Shown: piece after piece, positions 8,764 to 17,678 of the stretch
Layout: each line of letters begins with the position of its first letter
Numbering within the stretch: the first letter of the stretch is position 1
From: Skermanella stibiiresistens SB22
GTDB lineage: Bacteria; Pseudomonadota; Alphaproteobacteria; Azospirillales; Azospirillaceae
Direction: 5' to 3'
Length of the DNA stretch: 43,560 nucleotides
Assembly (NCBI RefSeq): GCF_000576635.1
Contig: NZ_AVFL01000043.1
Location: 1-43,560, forward strand
Notes under the pieces: model-generated
Databases searched by the model: none
What the model was told of the DNA's origin: nothing
What the model saw: only the letters and a program-made list of their open reading frames with translations
Made by a program: the position numbers and the translations under genes

Positions 8764-9872
8764 GGCTCGATCTCCAGGTTGCGTTCGGTCTCGGTGTCGA
8801 ACAGATGCAGGTTCTCGGGCGCCAGCGAGATGGCGACCTTGTCTCCCGACCGGAAGGAGCCCGGACCGGGCATCTCGATCCGAATGTCGATCCCGGAGGA
8901 ACCGAAGGGGGTCACCACCAAGCTGTCGGTGTCGCCGCGAGGCTCCCGATAAGCCACGATCGCATTGGCTTGCGACACGGCGCCCGGCGCCATGATCGCC
9001 ACGTGCTCCGGTCGCGCGCCGACGATCAGACGGCCGTGCCTGAGATTCGTCAGGTGCCGCTTGCGGGCGTCGCCCAGAGCCAGGGTCTCGCCCAGCGCGT
9101 CGATATGGATGCCGCCGGTGGACCCGGCCACCTGCGCCGTCAGCAGGTTCATCGGAGGCTCGCCGATGAAGTTCGCGACGAAGACATTGGCGGGTCTGCG
9201 ATACAGCACGTCCGGCGTGTCGACCTGCTGGAGCACGCCATGGCGCATCACCGCGATCCTGTCCGCCATGGCGGTGGCCTCGGTCTGGTCGTGGGTCACC
9301 AGGATCGACGTGATGCCGCGCGTCTTCTGCAAATGCTTGATCTCGGTGCGCAGCATCACCTTCTGATCGCCATCCAGGTGGGACAGCGGTTCGTCGAACA
9401 GGATCAGTTCCGGATCGCGGACAAGCGCGCGGCCGATCGCGACCCGCTGCTGCGCCCCGCCGGATAGCCCCTGGACCCCGGCATCCGCCATGTCCTTGAG
9501 ACCGAGCAGTTCCAGGGCGCCATCGACGCGCTTCTTGATCTCGTCCTTGGTGAAGTGGCGGACCTCCAGGGGAAACGAGATGTTCTGGCGCACCGTCAGG
9601 CGGGGATAGAGGCCGTAATCCTCGAACACCATCGCGATATTGCGCTCGCCCGGCGACAATCGGGAAACGGGCCGGTCGCCGAACAAGATCTCGCCCTCCG
9701 ACACCTGCTCCAGGCCGGCCGCCATCTTCAGCGTCGAGCTCTTGCCGCAGCCGGATGGTCCCAGCAGCGCCAGCATCTCGCCCTCCCGGCAGGCGAGGTT
9801 GAGATCCTGGACGGCCACCAGGTCGGAGCCGTCGTAGCGTTTCCACACGGAGTCGAATCTGACGGTCGTCAT
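8760..9872 (-). CDS. ABC transporter ATPase 1 (MalK/UgpC type)
   Basis: 370 residues and the first gene of the operon. Walker A GPSGCGKS is at 38-45, signature LSGGAQQRV at 136, Walker B LILFDEP with Asp160/Glu161, and an intact H-loop VTHDQ (about His194). The Q-loop carries Glu84 (MVFEDYGLYP) where Gln is usual. A C-terminal TOBE region follows. With one complete and one altered H-loop, the ATPase 1/2 pair probably has unequal ATP sites. ATG at 9872 is the natural start. The operon promoter should lie in the 313-bp gap before queE. Confidence 0.92.
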   Translation of the reverse strand: MTTVRFDSVWKRYDGSDLVAVQDLNLACREGEMLALLGPSGCGKSSTLKMAAGLEQVSEGEILFGDRPVSRLSPGERNIAMVFEDYGLYPRLTVRQNISFPLEVRHFTKDEIKKRVDGALELLGLKDMADAGVQGLSGGAQQRVAIGRALVRDPELILFDEPLSHLDGDQKVMLRTEIKHLQKTRGITSILVTHDQTEATAMADRIAVMRHGVLQQVDTPDVLYRRPANVFVANFIGEPPMNLLTAQVAGSTGGIHIDALGETLALGDARKRHLTNLRHGRLIVGARPEHVAIMAPGAVSQANAIVAYREPRGDTDSLVVTPFGSSGIDIRIEMPGPGSFRSGDKVAISLAPENLHLFDTETERNLEIEP

Positions 9873-10185
9873 GCCGTTGCGCTTGTCCTTGTGGCGGTTG
9901 GAAGCGTGTTTGCCTGGGAGGCTGGCGAATGGAGGCTGGCGGATGGAGGGGGTGACGGAAGATTTGCTTCGTCACCTATACAAGCTGCGTGCCAGTCCTC
10001 CTCAGCCGCGCCAGCGCTTCCCGACCGGCAGCCGCGACCAGCCCCACCGGCACCGCCCTGCCCAATATCGGGGCATTAGTCAGTGTACTGATCAAATCTT
10101 CGCCTTCATGGCGACGCCGTTGCGCTCTGGACTTCGGGCTCTCCATTGGGGAAATTCGCGTCTGCCGATTAAGGGGAAAAACGCG
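9873..10185 (+). other. Divergent intergenic region between the ABC operon and queE
   Basis: This 313-bp gap must hold the promoters of both flanking operons. It contains a 14-bp tandem repeat (9917-9944, with the unit's first bases again at 9945) and a short dyad TCAGTGTACTGA at 10080-10091. I see no convincing -35/-10 pair, no preQ1 riboswitch and no small gene. A long open frame running through it from 9871 into queE is without family features and is ignored. Confidence 0.6.
9917..9950. repeat. Short 14-bp tandem repeat
   Basis: GGAGGCTGGCGAAT is followed directly by GGAGGCTGGCGGAT, with one mismatch, and then by GGAGGG as the start of a third unit. It lies 45-78 bp upstream of the ATPase 1 start. 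It could be a regulator binding array or simple replication slippage. Confidence 0.7.
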
Positions 10186-10818
10186 ATGGCTTACGCCGTC
10201 AAGGAACTGTTCAAGACGCTGCAGGGCGAAGGCGCCCAGGCGGGCCGCGCGGCGGTATTCTGCCGCTTCGCGGGGTGTAATTTGTGGTCGGGGCGGGAGC
10301 GCGATCGCGCGACAGCGACCTGCCAATTCTGCGACACCGATTTCGTCGGGACCGATGGTGAGGGCGGCGGCCGCTTCGGAACCGCCGAGGACTTGGCCGC
10401 CGCCCTCGCGCGGGGCTGGGGGCCGGGCACGGAGCGCCGCTACGTCGTGTTCACCGGCGGCGAGCCATTGCTCCAGCTCGACACGGCGCTGGTCGAGGCC
10501 GTCCACGCCGAAGGCTTCGAGATCGCCATCGAAACGAATGGCACCTTGGAACCGCCGCCGGGCGTCGACTGGATCTGCGTCAGCCCCAAGGCCGGCGCCG
10601 ACTGGGTCCTGAAGCGCGGCCACGAGTTGAAGCTGGTCTTCCCGCAGGAGGCGTTCGATCCGCCGGAGTTGGAGAACCTACCGTTCGAACATCACTGGCT
10701 TCAGCCGATGGATGGCCCCGACCGCCTCGCCAACACGGCGCGGATCGTGGACTATTGCAAGGACCATCCGCGCTGGCGCCTCAGCCTCCAGACCCATAAG
10801 CTGATCGGCATCCCGTGA
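10186..10818 (+). CDS. queE: 7-carboxy-7-deazaguanine synthase
   Basis: A 210-residue radical-SAM enzyme that converts 6-carboxytetrahydropterin to 7-carboxy-7-deazaguanine in queuosine biosynthesis. The QueE-type cluster motif C-X14-C-X2-C is present as Cys31, Cys46 and Cys49. FTGGEPLLQ near residue 90 is the SAM-binding GGEP motif. ATG at 10186 has AAGGGGAA eight bases upstream and places TLQGEG at the usual position, so the open frame upstream is not coding. queC follows after 48 bp. queD and queF are not in this window. Confidence 0.96.
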   Translation: MAYAVKELFKTLQGEGAQAGRAAVFCRFAGCNLWSGRERDRATATCQFCDTDFVGTDGEGGGRFGTAEDLAAALARGWGPGTERRYVVFTGGEPLLQLDTALVEAVHAEGFEIAIETNGTLEPPPGVDWICVSPKAGADWVLKRGHELKLVFPQEAFDPPELENLPFEHHWLQPMDGPDRLANTARIVDYCKDHPRWRLSLQTHKLIGIP

Positions 10819-10866
10819 GACCGCCCGCGCGCGGTCCCACCATCCAATTGAAAATTCGAGGAAATC

Positions 10867-11568
10867 ATGGCGGACAAGGCGCTGGTGTTGTTCTCCGGAG
10901 GCCAGGATTCGGCGACATGCCTGGCCTGGGCCCTGGACCGCTTCGACCATGTCGAGACCATCGGCTTCGACTACGGCCAACGCCACAAGGTGGAATTGGA
11001 CTGCAGGGAGCGGTTCAGGACCAACCTGATCCAACAGGTGCCGGCCTGGGCCTCGCGTCTGGGTGACGACCACATGCTCGACCTGTCGGTGCTGGGCGAG
11101 GTCAGCGACACAGCCCTGACCGGCGAGGCGGAGATCCGTTACCAGGAGAACGGATTACCGACCACGTTCGTCCCTGGCCGCAACCTGCTGTTCTTCACCT
11201 TCGCGTCCGCCGTGGCCTATCGGAGGGGCATCCGTCACTTGGTCGGCGGCATGTGCGAGACCGATTATTCCGGCTATCCGGACTGCCGCGACGACACCCT
11301 CAAATCGCTCCAAGTCACCCTGAACCTCGGCATGGACCAGCGCTTCGTCGTCGACACTCCCCTGATGTGGATCGACAAGGCGGCGACCTGGGTCATGGCC
11401 GAGCATCTCGGCGGCAAGGCTCTGGTCGATCTGATCGTCGAGGATACCCACACGTGCTATGTCGGTGATCGGACGAACCGCCATGCCTGGGGTTATGGCT
11501 GCGGCGCGTGCCCAGCCTGCGAGCTTCGAAGCGGGGGCTGGGAACGATACCAAGCGGCGGTCGAATGA
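10867..11568 (+). CDS. queC: 7-cyano-7-deazaguanine synthase
   Basis: 233 residues. It converts carboxy-deazaguanine to preQ0 with ATP and ammonia. The PP-loop motif SGGQDS is at 10-15. The zinc site is formed by Cys197 and the cluster Cys212, Cys215, Cys218 (CGACPAC). Family length is about 220-240 residues. ATG at 10867 follows GAGGAAATC. The stop overlaps the start of the next gene (ATGA), so the downstream permease is translationally coupled to it. Confidence 0.96.
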   Translation: MADKALVLFSGGQDSATCLAWALDRFDHVETIGFDYGQRHKVELDCRERFRTNLIQQVPAWASRLGDDHMLDLSVLGEVSDTALTGEAEIRYQENGLPTTFVPGRNLLFFTFASAVAYRRGIRHLVGGMCETDYSGYPDCRDDTLKSLQVTLNLGMDQRFVVDTPLMWIDKAATWVMAEHLGGKALVDLIVEDTHTCYVGDRTNRHAWGYGCGACPACELRSGGWERYQAAVE

Positions 11569-12317
11569 TCGTCGACGCCACATTCTTCGCGCTGGCGGTC
11601 CCCGCCGTCCTGTTGTCCGGGATCAGCAAGGGCGGCCTGTCCGGGCTGGGAGCACTCGCCGTGCCGATGCTGACCCTGGTCATCCCACCGGGCGAGGCGG
11701 CGGGGCTGATGCTGCCGATCCTGTGCCTGATGGATCTGTTCGGTCTGTGGGCCTATCGCGGCACCTGGAGCCGGGAACAGATGAAGGTCCTGCTGCTGGG
11801 GGCACTGATCGGGATCGGCGTGGGCGTGCTGGCGTTTGGCCACCTGAACGACAACGCCGTGCGCGCGATGATCGGGGTGATCGCGATCCTGTTCTCGATC
11901 AACCAGTGGCTCAAGCCCTTGCTCCAACGGAAACTGGCGGAGGCGCCGCCACCCTCGGCGGCCAAGGGTCTGTTCTGGTCCGGCGTCTCGGGTTTCACCA
12001 GTTTCCTCGCCCATGCCGGTGGTCCGCCGATCCTGATCTACCTGCTGCCCCAGCGGATGGAGAAGATGCTGCTGGCCGGAACGACGGTCGTCTTCTTCGG
12101 TGTCGTCAATTTCGTCAAGCTGATCCCGTATTTCTGGCTGGGGCAATTGAGCGGCGGCAACCTGACCACCTCGCTGATGCTGGCGCCACTGGCGCCGATC
12201 GGCATCTGGATGGGCGTTTGGCTGACCAAGCGCGTGTCGGAGGCGCTGTTCTACCGCGTCAGCTTCAGTCTGCTGTTCCTGGCCGGTCTGAAGCTCCTGT
12301 ACGACGGCTTGGCCTAG
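11565..12317 (+). CDS. TauE/SafE-family permease
   Basis: 250 residues, mostly hydrophobic, with about eight membrane helices. It belongs to the TauE/SafE (DUF81) family of anion exporters linked to sulfite, sulfoacetate and related compounds. The N-terminal region contains [11 protein letters not shown], the family repeat motif, and it recurs in weaker form as [13 protein letters not shown] near residue 147. ATG at 11565 overlaps the queC stop by four bases. A decayed copy of codons 110-134 lies beyond the next gene (14534-14608). A role in queuosine metabolism is not implied by the family. Confidence 0.9.
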   Translation: MIVDATFFALAVPAVLLSGISKGGLSGLGALAVPMLTLVIPPGEAAGLMLPILCLMDLFGLWAYRGTWSREQMKVLLLGALIGIGVGVLAFGHLNDNAVRAMIGVIAILFSINQWLKPLLQRKLAEAPPPSAAKGLFWSGVSGFTSFLAHAGGPPILIYLLPQRMEKMLLAGTTVVFFGVVNFVKLIPYFWLGQLSGGNLTTSLMLAPLAPIGIWMGVWLTKRVSEALFYRVSFSLLFLAGLKLLYDGLA

Positions 12318-12342
12318 TTTCTCCTCTGTCGCCCCAAGGATG

Positions 12343-12369
12343 CCCGATCCGGCGCTAGGCCGGATCGGG
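12343..12369. terminator. Hairpin at the TauE/BCCT convergent junction
   Basis: An 11-bp perfect stem (CCCGATCCGGC with its complement) encloses the five-base loop GCTAG. It overlaps the last codons of the BCCT gene and lies 26 bp after the TauE-type stop. No T-run follows on either strand, so it may act with Rho or only protect 3' ends. Confidence 0.5.
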
Positions 12370-14328
12370 TGAGGTGATGTAGAGCGCGGTCGCCTTCGAT
12401 TGTGTAAGAGCCAGATATCGTTCGTACTGCGCCACCACGTCGCTGACGATCTGCTCGCGGGTGAAGCCCATCACGTCGTATCCCCGGCTTCCGTCCGAGA
12501 AGAAGGTCCGCGCCGCCCAACTATGCGGTCGCCGCTCCTCGGCCGAGGTCGCCTCCGCCGCCGTATAGGCCGGCAGGAGCTGCCGGATCGGCCGCACGCC
12601 GTAGACGAAGCTCCTGACCTCCGTCGCCGGGACGGTCAGCGCCACACCATCCTCGCCGTCGGCTCCGACCGTCACGGTCAGGCCGCGGCCCCGCATTTCC
12701 TGGGCGACCATCTCCAGCGCCGGCGATACGGTCCCGCTCAAGAATCGGTCGACGTCGTCGCGCTGGGGAGTGTGCAGGCTCAGCTCCAGCCGCTGACGCC
12801 ACGTCAGTCCGGTTGCCGGGACGGCGGGTGCCGTGCCGCCGCGGGCCAAATCCGCCCGCATGCCCCGGATCAGTCCGGCGGCCAGCATGATCATGATGAA
12901 GGTAAAGGGTAGGGCGCTGATCAGCGTCATGGTCTGCAACGCGGTCAGCCCGCCCGCGAGCAGCAGCGATGCCGCCGCGATGCCTTCCAGGGCGCACCAG
13001 TAGACCCGTTGCCATATCGGCGTGTTCTCGGCGCCGCCTGCCGCGATGGTGTCGATCACCATGGACCCGCTGTCCGCCGAGGTGACGAAGAAGATCGCCA
13101 CCAGCAGCACCGCCAGGGTGGAGGTGACCGCCGGCATCGGCAGGTAGGTGAAGAACTGGAACAGCGCCACCGACACGTCGGCCGTGACCGCTTGTGTGAT
13201 CGCCCCCGCCGCGACACCCATGTCGAGGGAGATCGCGGTGTTGCCGAACACCGTCATCCACAGGAACGAGAAGCCCGTCGGGATGAACAGCACGCCGCCG
13301 ATGAACTGGCGCACCGTCCGCCCGCGCGAGATCCGGGCGATGAACATACCCACGAAGGGCGACCAGGCGATCCACCAAGCCCAGTAGAACAGCGTCCAGG
13401 AATTCAGCCAGTCGCGTGGCTCATAGGCGTAGAGGGTGAAGGTCCGGATGAAGAAATGGTCCAGATAGGTGCCGATGTTCTGGACGAAGGCCTTCAGCAG
13501 GAAGGTCGTCGGACCGACCGCCAGCACGAACACCATCAGCAGGATCGCGCAGATCAGGTTGAGCTCCGAAAGCCGGCGGATGCCCACGTCCAGTCCGCTC
13601 ACGACCGACAGTGTGGCCAAGGCGGTGATCACCACGATCAGCGGGATCTGAACCGTGAGCCCCACCGGCAATTCCAAGAGGTAATTCAGCCCGGCGTTGA
13701 TTTGGAGCACGCCGAACCCCAACGACGTGGCGATGCCGAACATCGTCCCGCAGATCGCGAAGATGTCCACCGCGTTGCCGATCGGCCCGTTGATCCGGTT
13801 CTTGAAAAGCGGGTAGAGGCCGGAACGGATCGTCAGCGGCAGATTGTATCTGAAGCTGAAATAGGCCAGCGACAGCCCGACGATAGCGTAGATCGCCCAG
13901 GCGTGGACGCCCCAGTGGACGAAGGTGATCACCATCGCCTCGCGCGCCGCCTCCATCGTGAGAGGTTGGCTTTCAGGCGGCGTGGCATAGTGCTGGATCG
14001 GCTCGGCCACGGCGAAGAACATCAACCCGATGCCCATGCCCGCCGCGAACAGCATGGCGAGCCAGGAAGGATAGCTGAAATCCGGCTCGGAGTCGTCGGG
14101 ACCAAGCTTCAGGTTGCCGGATTGGCCCAAGGCAAGGTAAATACAAATGAAAACAAATGCGGCGACGGACAAGATGTAAAGCCACCCAAATCCTTCGATG
14201 ATCGAGGATTGGACGGAGGCGAACATTTCCTCCGACTCATGCGGATAGATGATGCCGACCGCGAGCAAGACCACGATGATGAGGCTCGCTCCCCAGAAGA
14301 CAGGGGGATTGATCGTCTTCCGCCCCAT
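12355..14328 (-). CDS. BCCT-family betaine/choline/carnitine transporter
   Basis: A 657-residue inner-membrane carrier with about twelve helices for glycine betaine, choline or a related quaternary amine. The glycine-rich GMGIGL motif is near residues 97-102. The Trp-rich family signature ([24 protein letters not shown]) is near 315-340. A soluble C-terminal tail of roughly 130 residues follows the last helix. Long tails are typical of BetT-type members, where they take part in osmotic control. ATG at 14328 is preceded by AAGGAG. The gene stands alone, converging on the TauE-type gene. Confidence 0.94.
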   Translation of the reverse strand: MGRKTINPPVFWGASLIIVVLLAVGIIYPHESEEMFASVQSSIIEGFGWLYILSVAAFVFICIYLALGQSGNLKLGPDDSEPDFSYPSWLAMLFAAGMGIGLMFFAVAEPIQHYATPPESQPLTMEAAREAMVITFVHWGVHAWAIYAIVGLSLAYFSFRYNLPLTIRSGLYPLFKNRINGPIGNAVDIFAICGTMFGIATSLGFGVLQINAGLNYLLELPVGLTVQIPLIVVITALATLSVVSGLDVGIRRLSELNLICAILLMVFVLAVGPTTFLLKAFVQNIGTYLDHFFIRTFTLYAYEPRDWLNSWTLFYWAWWIAWSPFVGMFIARISRGRTVRQFIGGVLFIPTGFSFLWMTVFGNTAISLDMGVAAGAITQAVTADVSVALFQFFTYLPMPAVTSTLAVLLVAIFFVTSADSGSMVIDTIAAGGAENTPIWQRVYWCALEGIAAASLLLAGGLTALQTMTLISALPFTFIMIMLAAGLIRGMRADLARGGTAPAVPATGLTWRQRLELSLHTPQRDDVDRFLSGTVSPALEMVAQEMRGRGLTVTVGADGEDGVALTVPATEVRSFVYGVRPIRQLLPAYTAAEATSAEERRPHSWAARTFFSDGSRGYDVMGFTREQIVSDVVAQYERYLALTQSKATALYITSPDPA

Positions 14329-14533
14329 ATCAGACGTTCTCCTTTTCCCTCTGGCTCGACTGCTGCCGAAGCTTCAGGCGGTTGAACGCTTGACCGGGCC
14401 GAAAAGTGTCAATCCAAAGGCATTTAACTCCACGCGGAGGTCGGCGGCGGGAAGCGTCCGGCCGTGGGCCCAGTATGTCCCGCACTCCATCGGCAACGAA
14501 ATCGACGACGATGAAGGGCTGACCGCGCCCTAG

Positions 14534-14608
14534 TTCTCGATCAGCCAATGGCTCAGGCAATTGCTCCAGAGGAAGCGGGTCGAGGTGCCGCCACCCTTGG
14601 CGGTCCGA
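14534..14608 (+). pseudogene. Decayed fragment of a TauE/SafE-family gene
   Basis: Translated in the matching frame, 25 codons read FSISQWLRQLLQRK and then RVEVPPPLAVR. They align without gaps to residues 110-134 of the intact TauE-type gene at 11565-12317. By my hand count 58 of 75 bases and 16 of 25 residues are identical. The frame has a TAG immediately before (14531-14533) and a TGA immediately after (14609-14611), and no start. Fainter similarity may extend about 40 bases further upstream with small gaps. It lies in the same orientation as the intact gene, on the other side of the BCCT gene. Confidence 0.75.
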
Positions 14609-14613
14609 TGATC

Positions 14614-14650
14614 CGATCGTGGACGCGGTGCTGGGCCGCGTCCACGATCG
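14614..14650. terminator. Hairpin after dctP
   Basis: A perfect 15-bp stem (CGATCGTGGACGCGG and its complement) encloses seven bases. It lies eight bases beyond the dctP stop codon on the minus strand. No U-tract follows. It is probably the 3' end structure of the TRAP operon transcript. Confidence 0.6.
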
Positions 14651-14657
14651 ACTGGCG

Positions 14658-15674
14658 TCAGTTGCGAGCCTTCTCGATCTCGGCCTTCATCTGTTTCATC
14701 AGATCCTCGCCGACTTGGGCGGAATACTGGTCGATCACCGGCTGGACCTTGGCCCGCAGCTTCTCGATCTCCTCCGGAGCCAGTTCGGTGACCTGGACCT
14801 TGTGCCCCTTCAGGGCCGCGATGGAATCGATGTTCTCCTGGTGTGAGATCCCGCGCTGGAAAGCCGTCGCCTCGTCCGCCGCCTCACGGAAGATCTTCTT
14901 CTCGTCATCCGACAGCTGGTCCCACAGCTTCTTGCCGACGAACAGCAGCTGGGGATTGTAGACGTGCCGGGTGACGGTCATGTACTTCTGAACTTCGTAG
15001 AACTTCTGGAGTTCGATCGTCTTCGTTGGATTCTCCTGACCGTCGACGGTGCCGGTCTCCAGGGCGGTGTAGAGTTCGGGGAAGGGCATCGGGACGGGAT
15101 TGGCGCCCAAAGCCTTGAACAGGTCGATGAAGATGGGAGACTGGACGACCCGGATCTTGAGGCCAGCGATATCGTCAGCCTTGGCGATGGCGTGCCGGTT
15201 GTTTGTGACGTTGCGGAACCCGAGGTCCCAATAGCCAAGGCCTATCAGTCCCTTTTCCGGCAAGGTATCCGTCAAGTGCTTGCCGATCGGCCCATCCAGG
15301 ACGGCGTCCGCCTCCTTCTCGTTGTTGAACAGGAAGGGCAGGTCCAGGACGACGAACTCCTTCGACAGACCGGACAACAGACCGGCGTTCATCACCGACA
15401 TCTCGACCGTGCCGCCTTGGATGGCGGAGATGGTCTGCACGTCACCACCCAGCGTTCCGCCGGGAAACAGCCGGACCTTGATCTTGCCGTCGCTCTTGGC
15501 CGCGATCAGATCGGCGAACTTCTGCGCGCCTTGTCCCTGCGGGTGTTCCTTGGTGTTCTGGAAGGCGAACTTGACGGTTCGCGACTTGATGTCGGCGGCG
15601 TTGGCGGCCGTCCCCAGGAACATCAGGCTGGACAGGATCAGGCCGGTTCCGAAAAGCTTCATGCCACTCTTCAT
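14658..15674 (-). CDS. dctP: TRAP transporter substrate-binding protein DctP
   Basis: 338 residues, a periplasmic organic-acid binder. The signal peptide runs to about residue 26 (TAANAA). Family landmarks are GLKIRVVQSPI with the conserved carboxylate-binding Arg near residue 155, NPVPMPFPELYTALETGTVDGQENP after it, and the HVYNPQLLFVGKK segment. ATG at 15674 follows GGAGGAATACC. It is the last gene of the aroQ-aroE-dctQ-dctM-dctP operon, which points to quinate, shikimate or a related acid as ligand. That assignment is inferred from context. Confidence 0.92.
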   Translation of the reverse strand: MKSGMKLFGTGLILSSLMFLGTAANAADIKSRTVKFAFQNTKEHPQGQGAQKFADLIAAKSDGKIKVRLFPGGTLGGDVQTISAIQGGTVEMSVMNAGLLSGLSKEFVVLDLPFLFNNEKEADAVLDGPIGKHLTDTLPEKGLIGLGYWDLGFRNVTNNRHAIAKADDIAGLKIRVVQSPIFIDLFKALGANPVPMPFPELYTALETGTVDGQENPTKTIELQKFYEVQKYMTVTRHVYNPQLLFVGKKLWDQLSDDEKKIFREAADEATAFQRGISHQENIDSIAALKGHKVQVTELAPEEIEKLRAKVQPVIDQYSAQVGEDLMKQMKAEIEKARN

Positions 15675-15737
15675 GGTATTCCTCCGTTTGTGTGGATCGT
15701 TTGTCTTTGTTGGGTCGTGGGGGCGGGGTCGGTGGTC

Positions 15738-17021
15738 TCAGCGTCCCGAGAAGAAGGCGGCCGGAACGGTGACGAGGGCGGGGAACAGGACCAGCAGCAG
15801 CAGGACGATCAGTTGGGCGAGCATGAAGGGCCAGACCCCCTTGATGACGTCCTCCATGCTGATCTTGGCGACGCCGGCGACGACGTTCAGCACGGTCCCG
15901 ACCGGCGGCGTGATCAGGCCGATCGCGTTGTTCATGATGAACAGCACGCCGAAATAAACCGGGTCGATGCCCGCTTCCCGGACAACCGGCATCAGCACCG
16001 GGGTCAGGATCAGGATGGTCGGCGTCATGTCCATGGCGGTGCCGACCACGACGACCAAAGCCATGATCGCCAGCAGCAGGAGTGTCGGACTATCCATCAA
16101 GGGTGCCAGCAGGTCCGTGACCATGCCCGGCAGGTCGGCGACAGTGATCATCCAGGCGGAGACCATCGCGGCGGCAACCAGGAACATCACGACCGATGTC
16201 GTCTTGGCGGCTGTGTAGAAGACTTCGTAGAGCTGATCCAGCTTCAGTTCGCGGTAGACGACCGTCGCCACGAACAGCGAGTAGACGGCGGCCACGACGG
16301 CGGCTTCGGTCGGGGTGAAGATGCCGAACTTCAGGCCGAAGATGATGATCATCGGCAGCATCAGCGCCCAGAAGCTGTCGATCAGCGCCACCTTGATCTC
16401 CCGCCGGGAGGCGCGCGGCGGCGTGACGATGTTCTCCTTGCGGACTTCGATCCACCAGGCGATGGCCAAGGCTCCACCCAGCATGATGCCAGGGAAGATG
16501 CCGGCTAGGAATAGCTGGGTGATCGATACGCCACCGGCGACGCCGAACATGATGAAGCCGATGCTGGGTGGGATGATGGGGGCGATGATGCCGCTGGCCG
16601 CGACCAGACCGCCGGACCGCGCCTTGTCGTGGCCGGCCTTGACCATCATCGGGACCAGCAGGGCCGACAGCGCGGCCGCGTCCGCCACCGCCGAACCGGA
16701 TAGGCTGGCGAGGATGCAGGCGGCCAGGATCGCGACATAGCCGAGGCCGCCCCTGATATGGCCGACCAGTTTCATCGCCAAATCGACGATCCGTTTGGAC
16801 AAGCCGCCGACATTCATGATCTCGCCGGCCAGCATGAAGAAGGGCACGGCCATCAGCGGAAAGCTGTCGGCTCCGTTGATCACGTTTTGCGCCACGATCT
16901 GGGCGTCGAACAGGTCGAGATTGAACATCAGCGCCACGCCGCACAGCAGCAGGGCGAAGGCGATCGGCATTCCCAGCGCCATGGATCCCAGGAGGGAGCC
17001 AAGGAAGATCGTGATGGTCAT
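15738..17021 (-). CDS. dctM: TRAP transporter large permease DctM
   Basis: 427 residues with about twelve membrane helices, the ion-coupled transport subunit. Typical stretches are GIIAPIIPPSIGFIMFG near residue 150, and near the end MDMTPTILILTPVLMPVV followed by NNAIGLITPPVGTVLNVV. These match DctM hairpin regions. The start at 17021 has GGGAGAG upstream and lies 13 bp after the dctQ stop. The gap to dctP is 63 bp. Confidence 0.94.
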   Translation of the reverse strand: MTITIFLGSLLGSMALGMPIAFALLLCGVALMFNLDLFDAQIVAQNVINGADSFPLMAVPFFMLAGEIMNVGGLSKRIVDLAMKLVGHIRGGLGYVAILAACILASLSGSAVADAAALSALLVPMMVKAGHDKARSGGLVAASGIIAPIIPPSIGFIMFGVAGGVSITQLFLAGIFPGIMLGGALAIAWWIEVRKENIVTPPRASRREIKVALIDSFWALMLPMIIIFGLKFGIFTPTEAAVVAAVYSLFVATVVYRELKLDQLYEVFYTAAKTTSVVMFLVAAAMVSAWMITVADLPGMVTDLLAPLMDSPTLLLLAIMALVVVVGTAMDMTPTILILTPVLMPVVREAGIDPVYFGVLFIMNNAIGLITPPVGTVLNVVAGVAKISMEDVIKGVWPFMLAQLIVLLLLVLFPALVTVPAAFFSGR

Positions 17022-17034
17022 GATGGCTCTCCCG

Positions 17035-17625
17035 TCACTTCTTGGCAGGGGTCATGAATGTGGGCTGGCTCAAGGTCTGGCCTGGATGCTGGTGCTCCAG
17101 CATCTCCTCCAATTCCTCGACCTCCTCGGACTCGCGCACCATGATCAAATCGGCCTCGGTCACCTGGCCGGTCGCCACGACGTACAGGTCGTGAAGCAGG
17201 ATCAGCGCGGCGGAGACGCCGAAAACGACACCAACCCCATAGAACAGTCCCATGGAGATGCCGGTGGCGGGCGACGCCACGTCGATGTTGATCAGCGTCT
17301 GCTTCCAGCTGCCTTCGAGCATCAGCCAGGTGACGTAGAGCATCAGCAGATGGCTGGCGACCAGGCAGACTTTCTTACCCAACGAGGGCAGGCGGCGGAC
17401 CAGGATGTCGACGCCAAGGTGTCCATGCTCCTTGAGGGCGACGATGGCGCCCAGGAAGGTCAGCCAAACGAACAGCAGGCGGGAGATCTCCTCCGACGCC
17501 GTGATGCCCATGTTGAAGCCATAGCGTAGCAGGACGTTGCCGAACACCAGGACGACCATGGCCGCCAGGCAGAGTGTGATGACGATCTTCAGAAGCGAGA
17601 AATAGGCTTGAACGATCCTGTTCAT
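17035..17625 (-). CDS. dctQ: TRAP transporter small permease DctQ
   Basis: 196 residues with four predicted membrane helices, the small membrane subunit that pairs with DctM. The N-terminal half holds RYGFNMGITASEEISRLLFVW, the family's best-conserved region. A charged C-terminal tail rich in Glu follows the last helix. ATG at 17625 has a strong AAGGGAGGGA upstream. It lies 53 bp downstream of aroE. Confidence 0.92.
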   Translation of the reverse strand: MNRIVQAYFSLLKIVITLCLAAMVVLVFGNVLLRYGFNMGITASEEISRLLFVWLTFLGAIVALKEHGHLGVDILVRRLPSLGKKVCLVASHLLMLYVTWLMLEGSWKQTLINIDVASPATGISMGLFYGVGVVFGVSAALILLHDLYVVATGQVTEADLIMVRESEEVEELEEMLEHQHPGQTLSQPTFMTPAKK

Positions 17626-17678
17626 GGTTCCCTCCCTTTTTTATTGATCATCTTCGCGAAACGTTGTTCGCCGAAAGA

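Larger units (their letters stand above)
14329..14657 (+). other. 329-bp gap holding a TauE-type gene remnant and a hairpin
   Basis: The gap separates the BCCT start from the dctP stop. It contains the BCCT ribosome-binding site, a fragment of a TauE/SafE-type coding sequence (14534-14608) and a 15-bp-stem hairpin (14614-14650). No intact gene is seen in either strand. Confidence 0.7.

Noticed and set aside
7594-9975. A 793-codon frame that looks like a fused double protein
   Set aside because: Only its last 389 codons show ABC ATPase motifs. The first half is a shifted-frame shadow of ATPase 1, which has its own start and stop overlapping the ATG at 8763.
9873-10185. A preQ1 riboswitch upstream of queE
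   Set aside because: I looked for the compact pseudoknot pattern with an A-rich tail near the ribosome-binding site and did not see it.
13009-14385. A 458-codon plus-strand frame opposite the BCCT gene
   Set aside because: Arg/His/Asp-rich low-complexity shadow of a membrane protein gene; no ribosome-binding site or motif.
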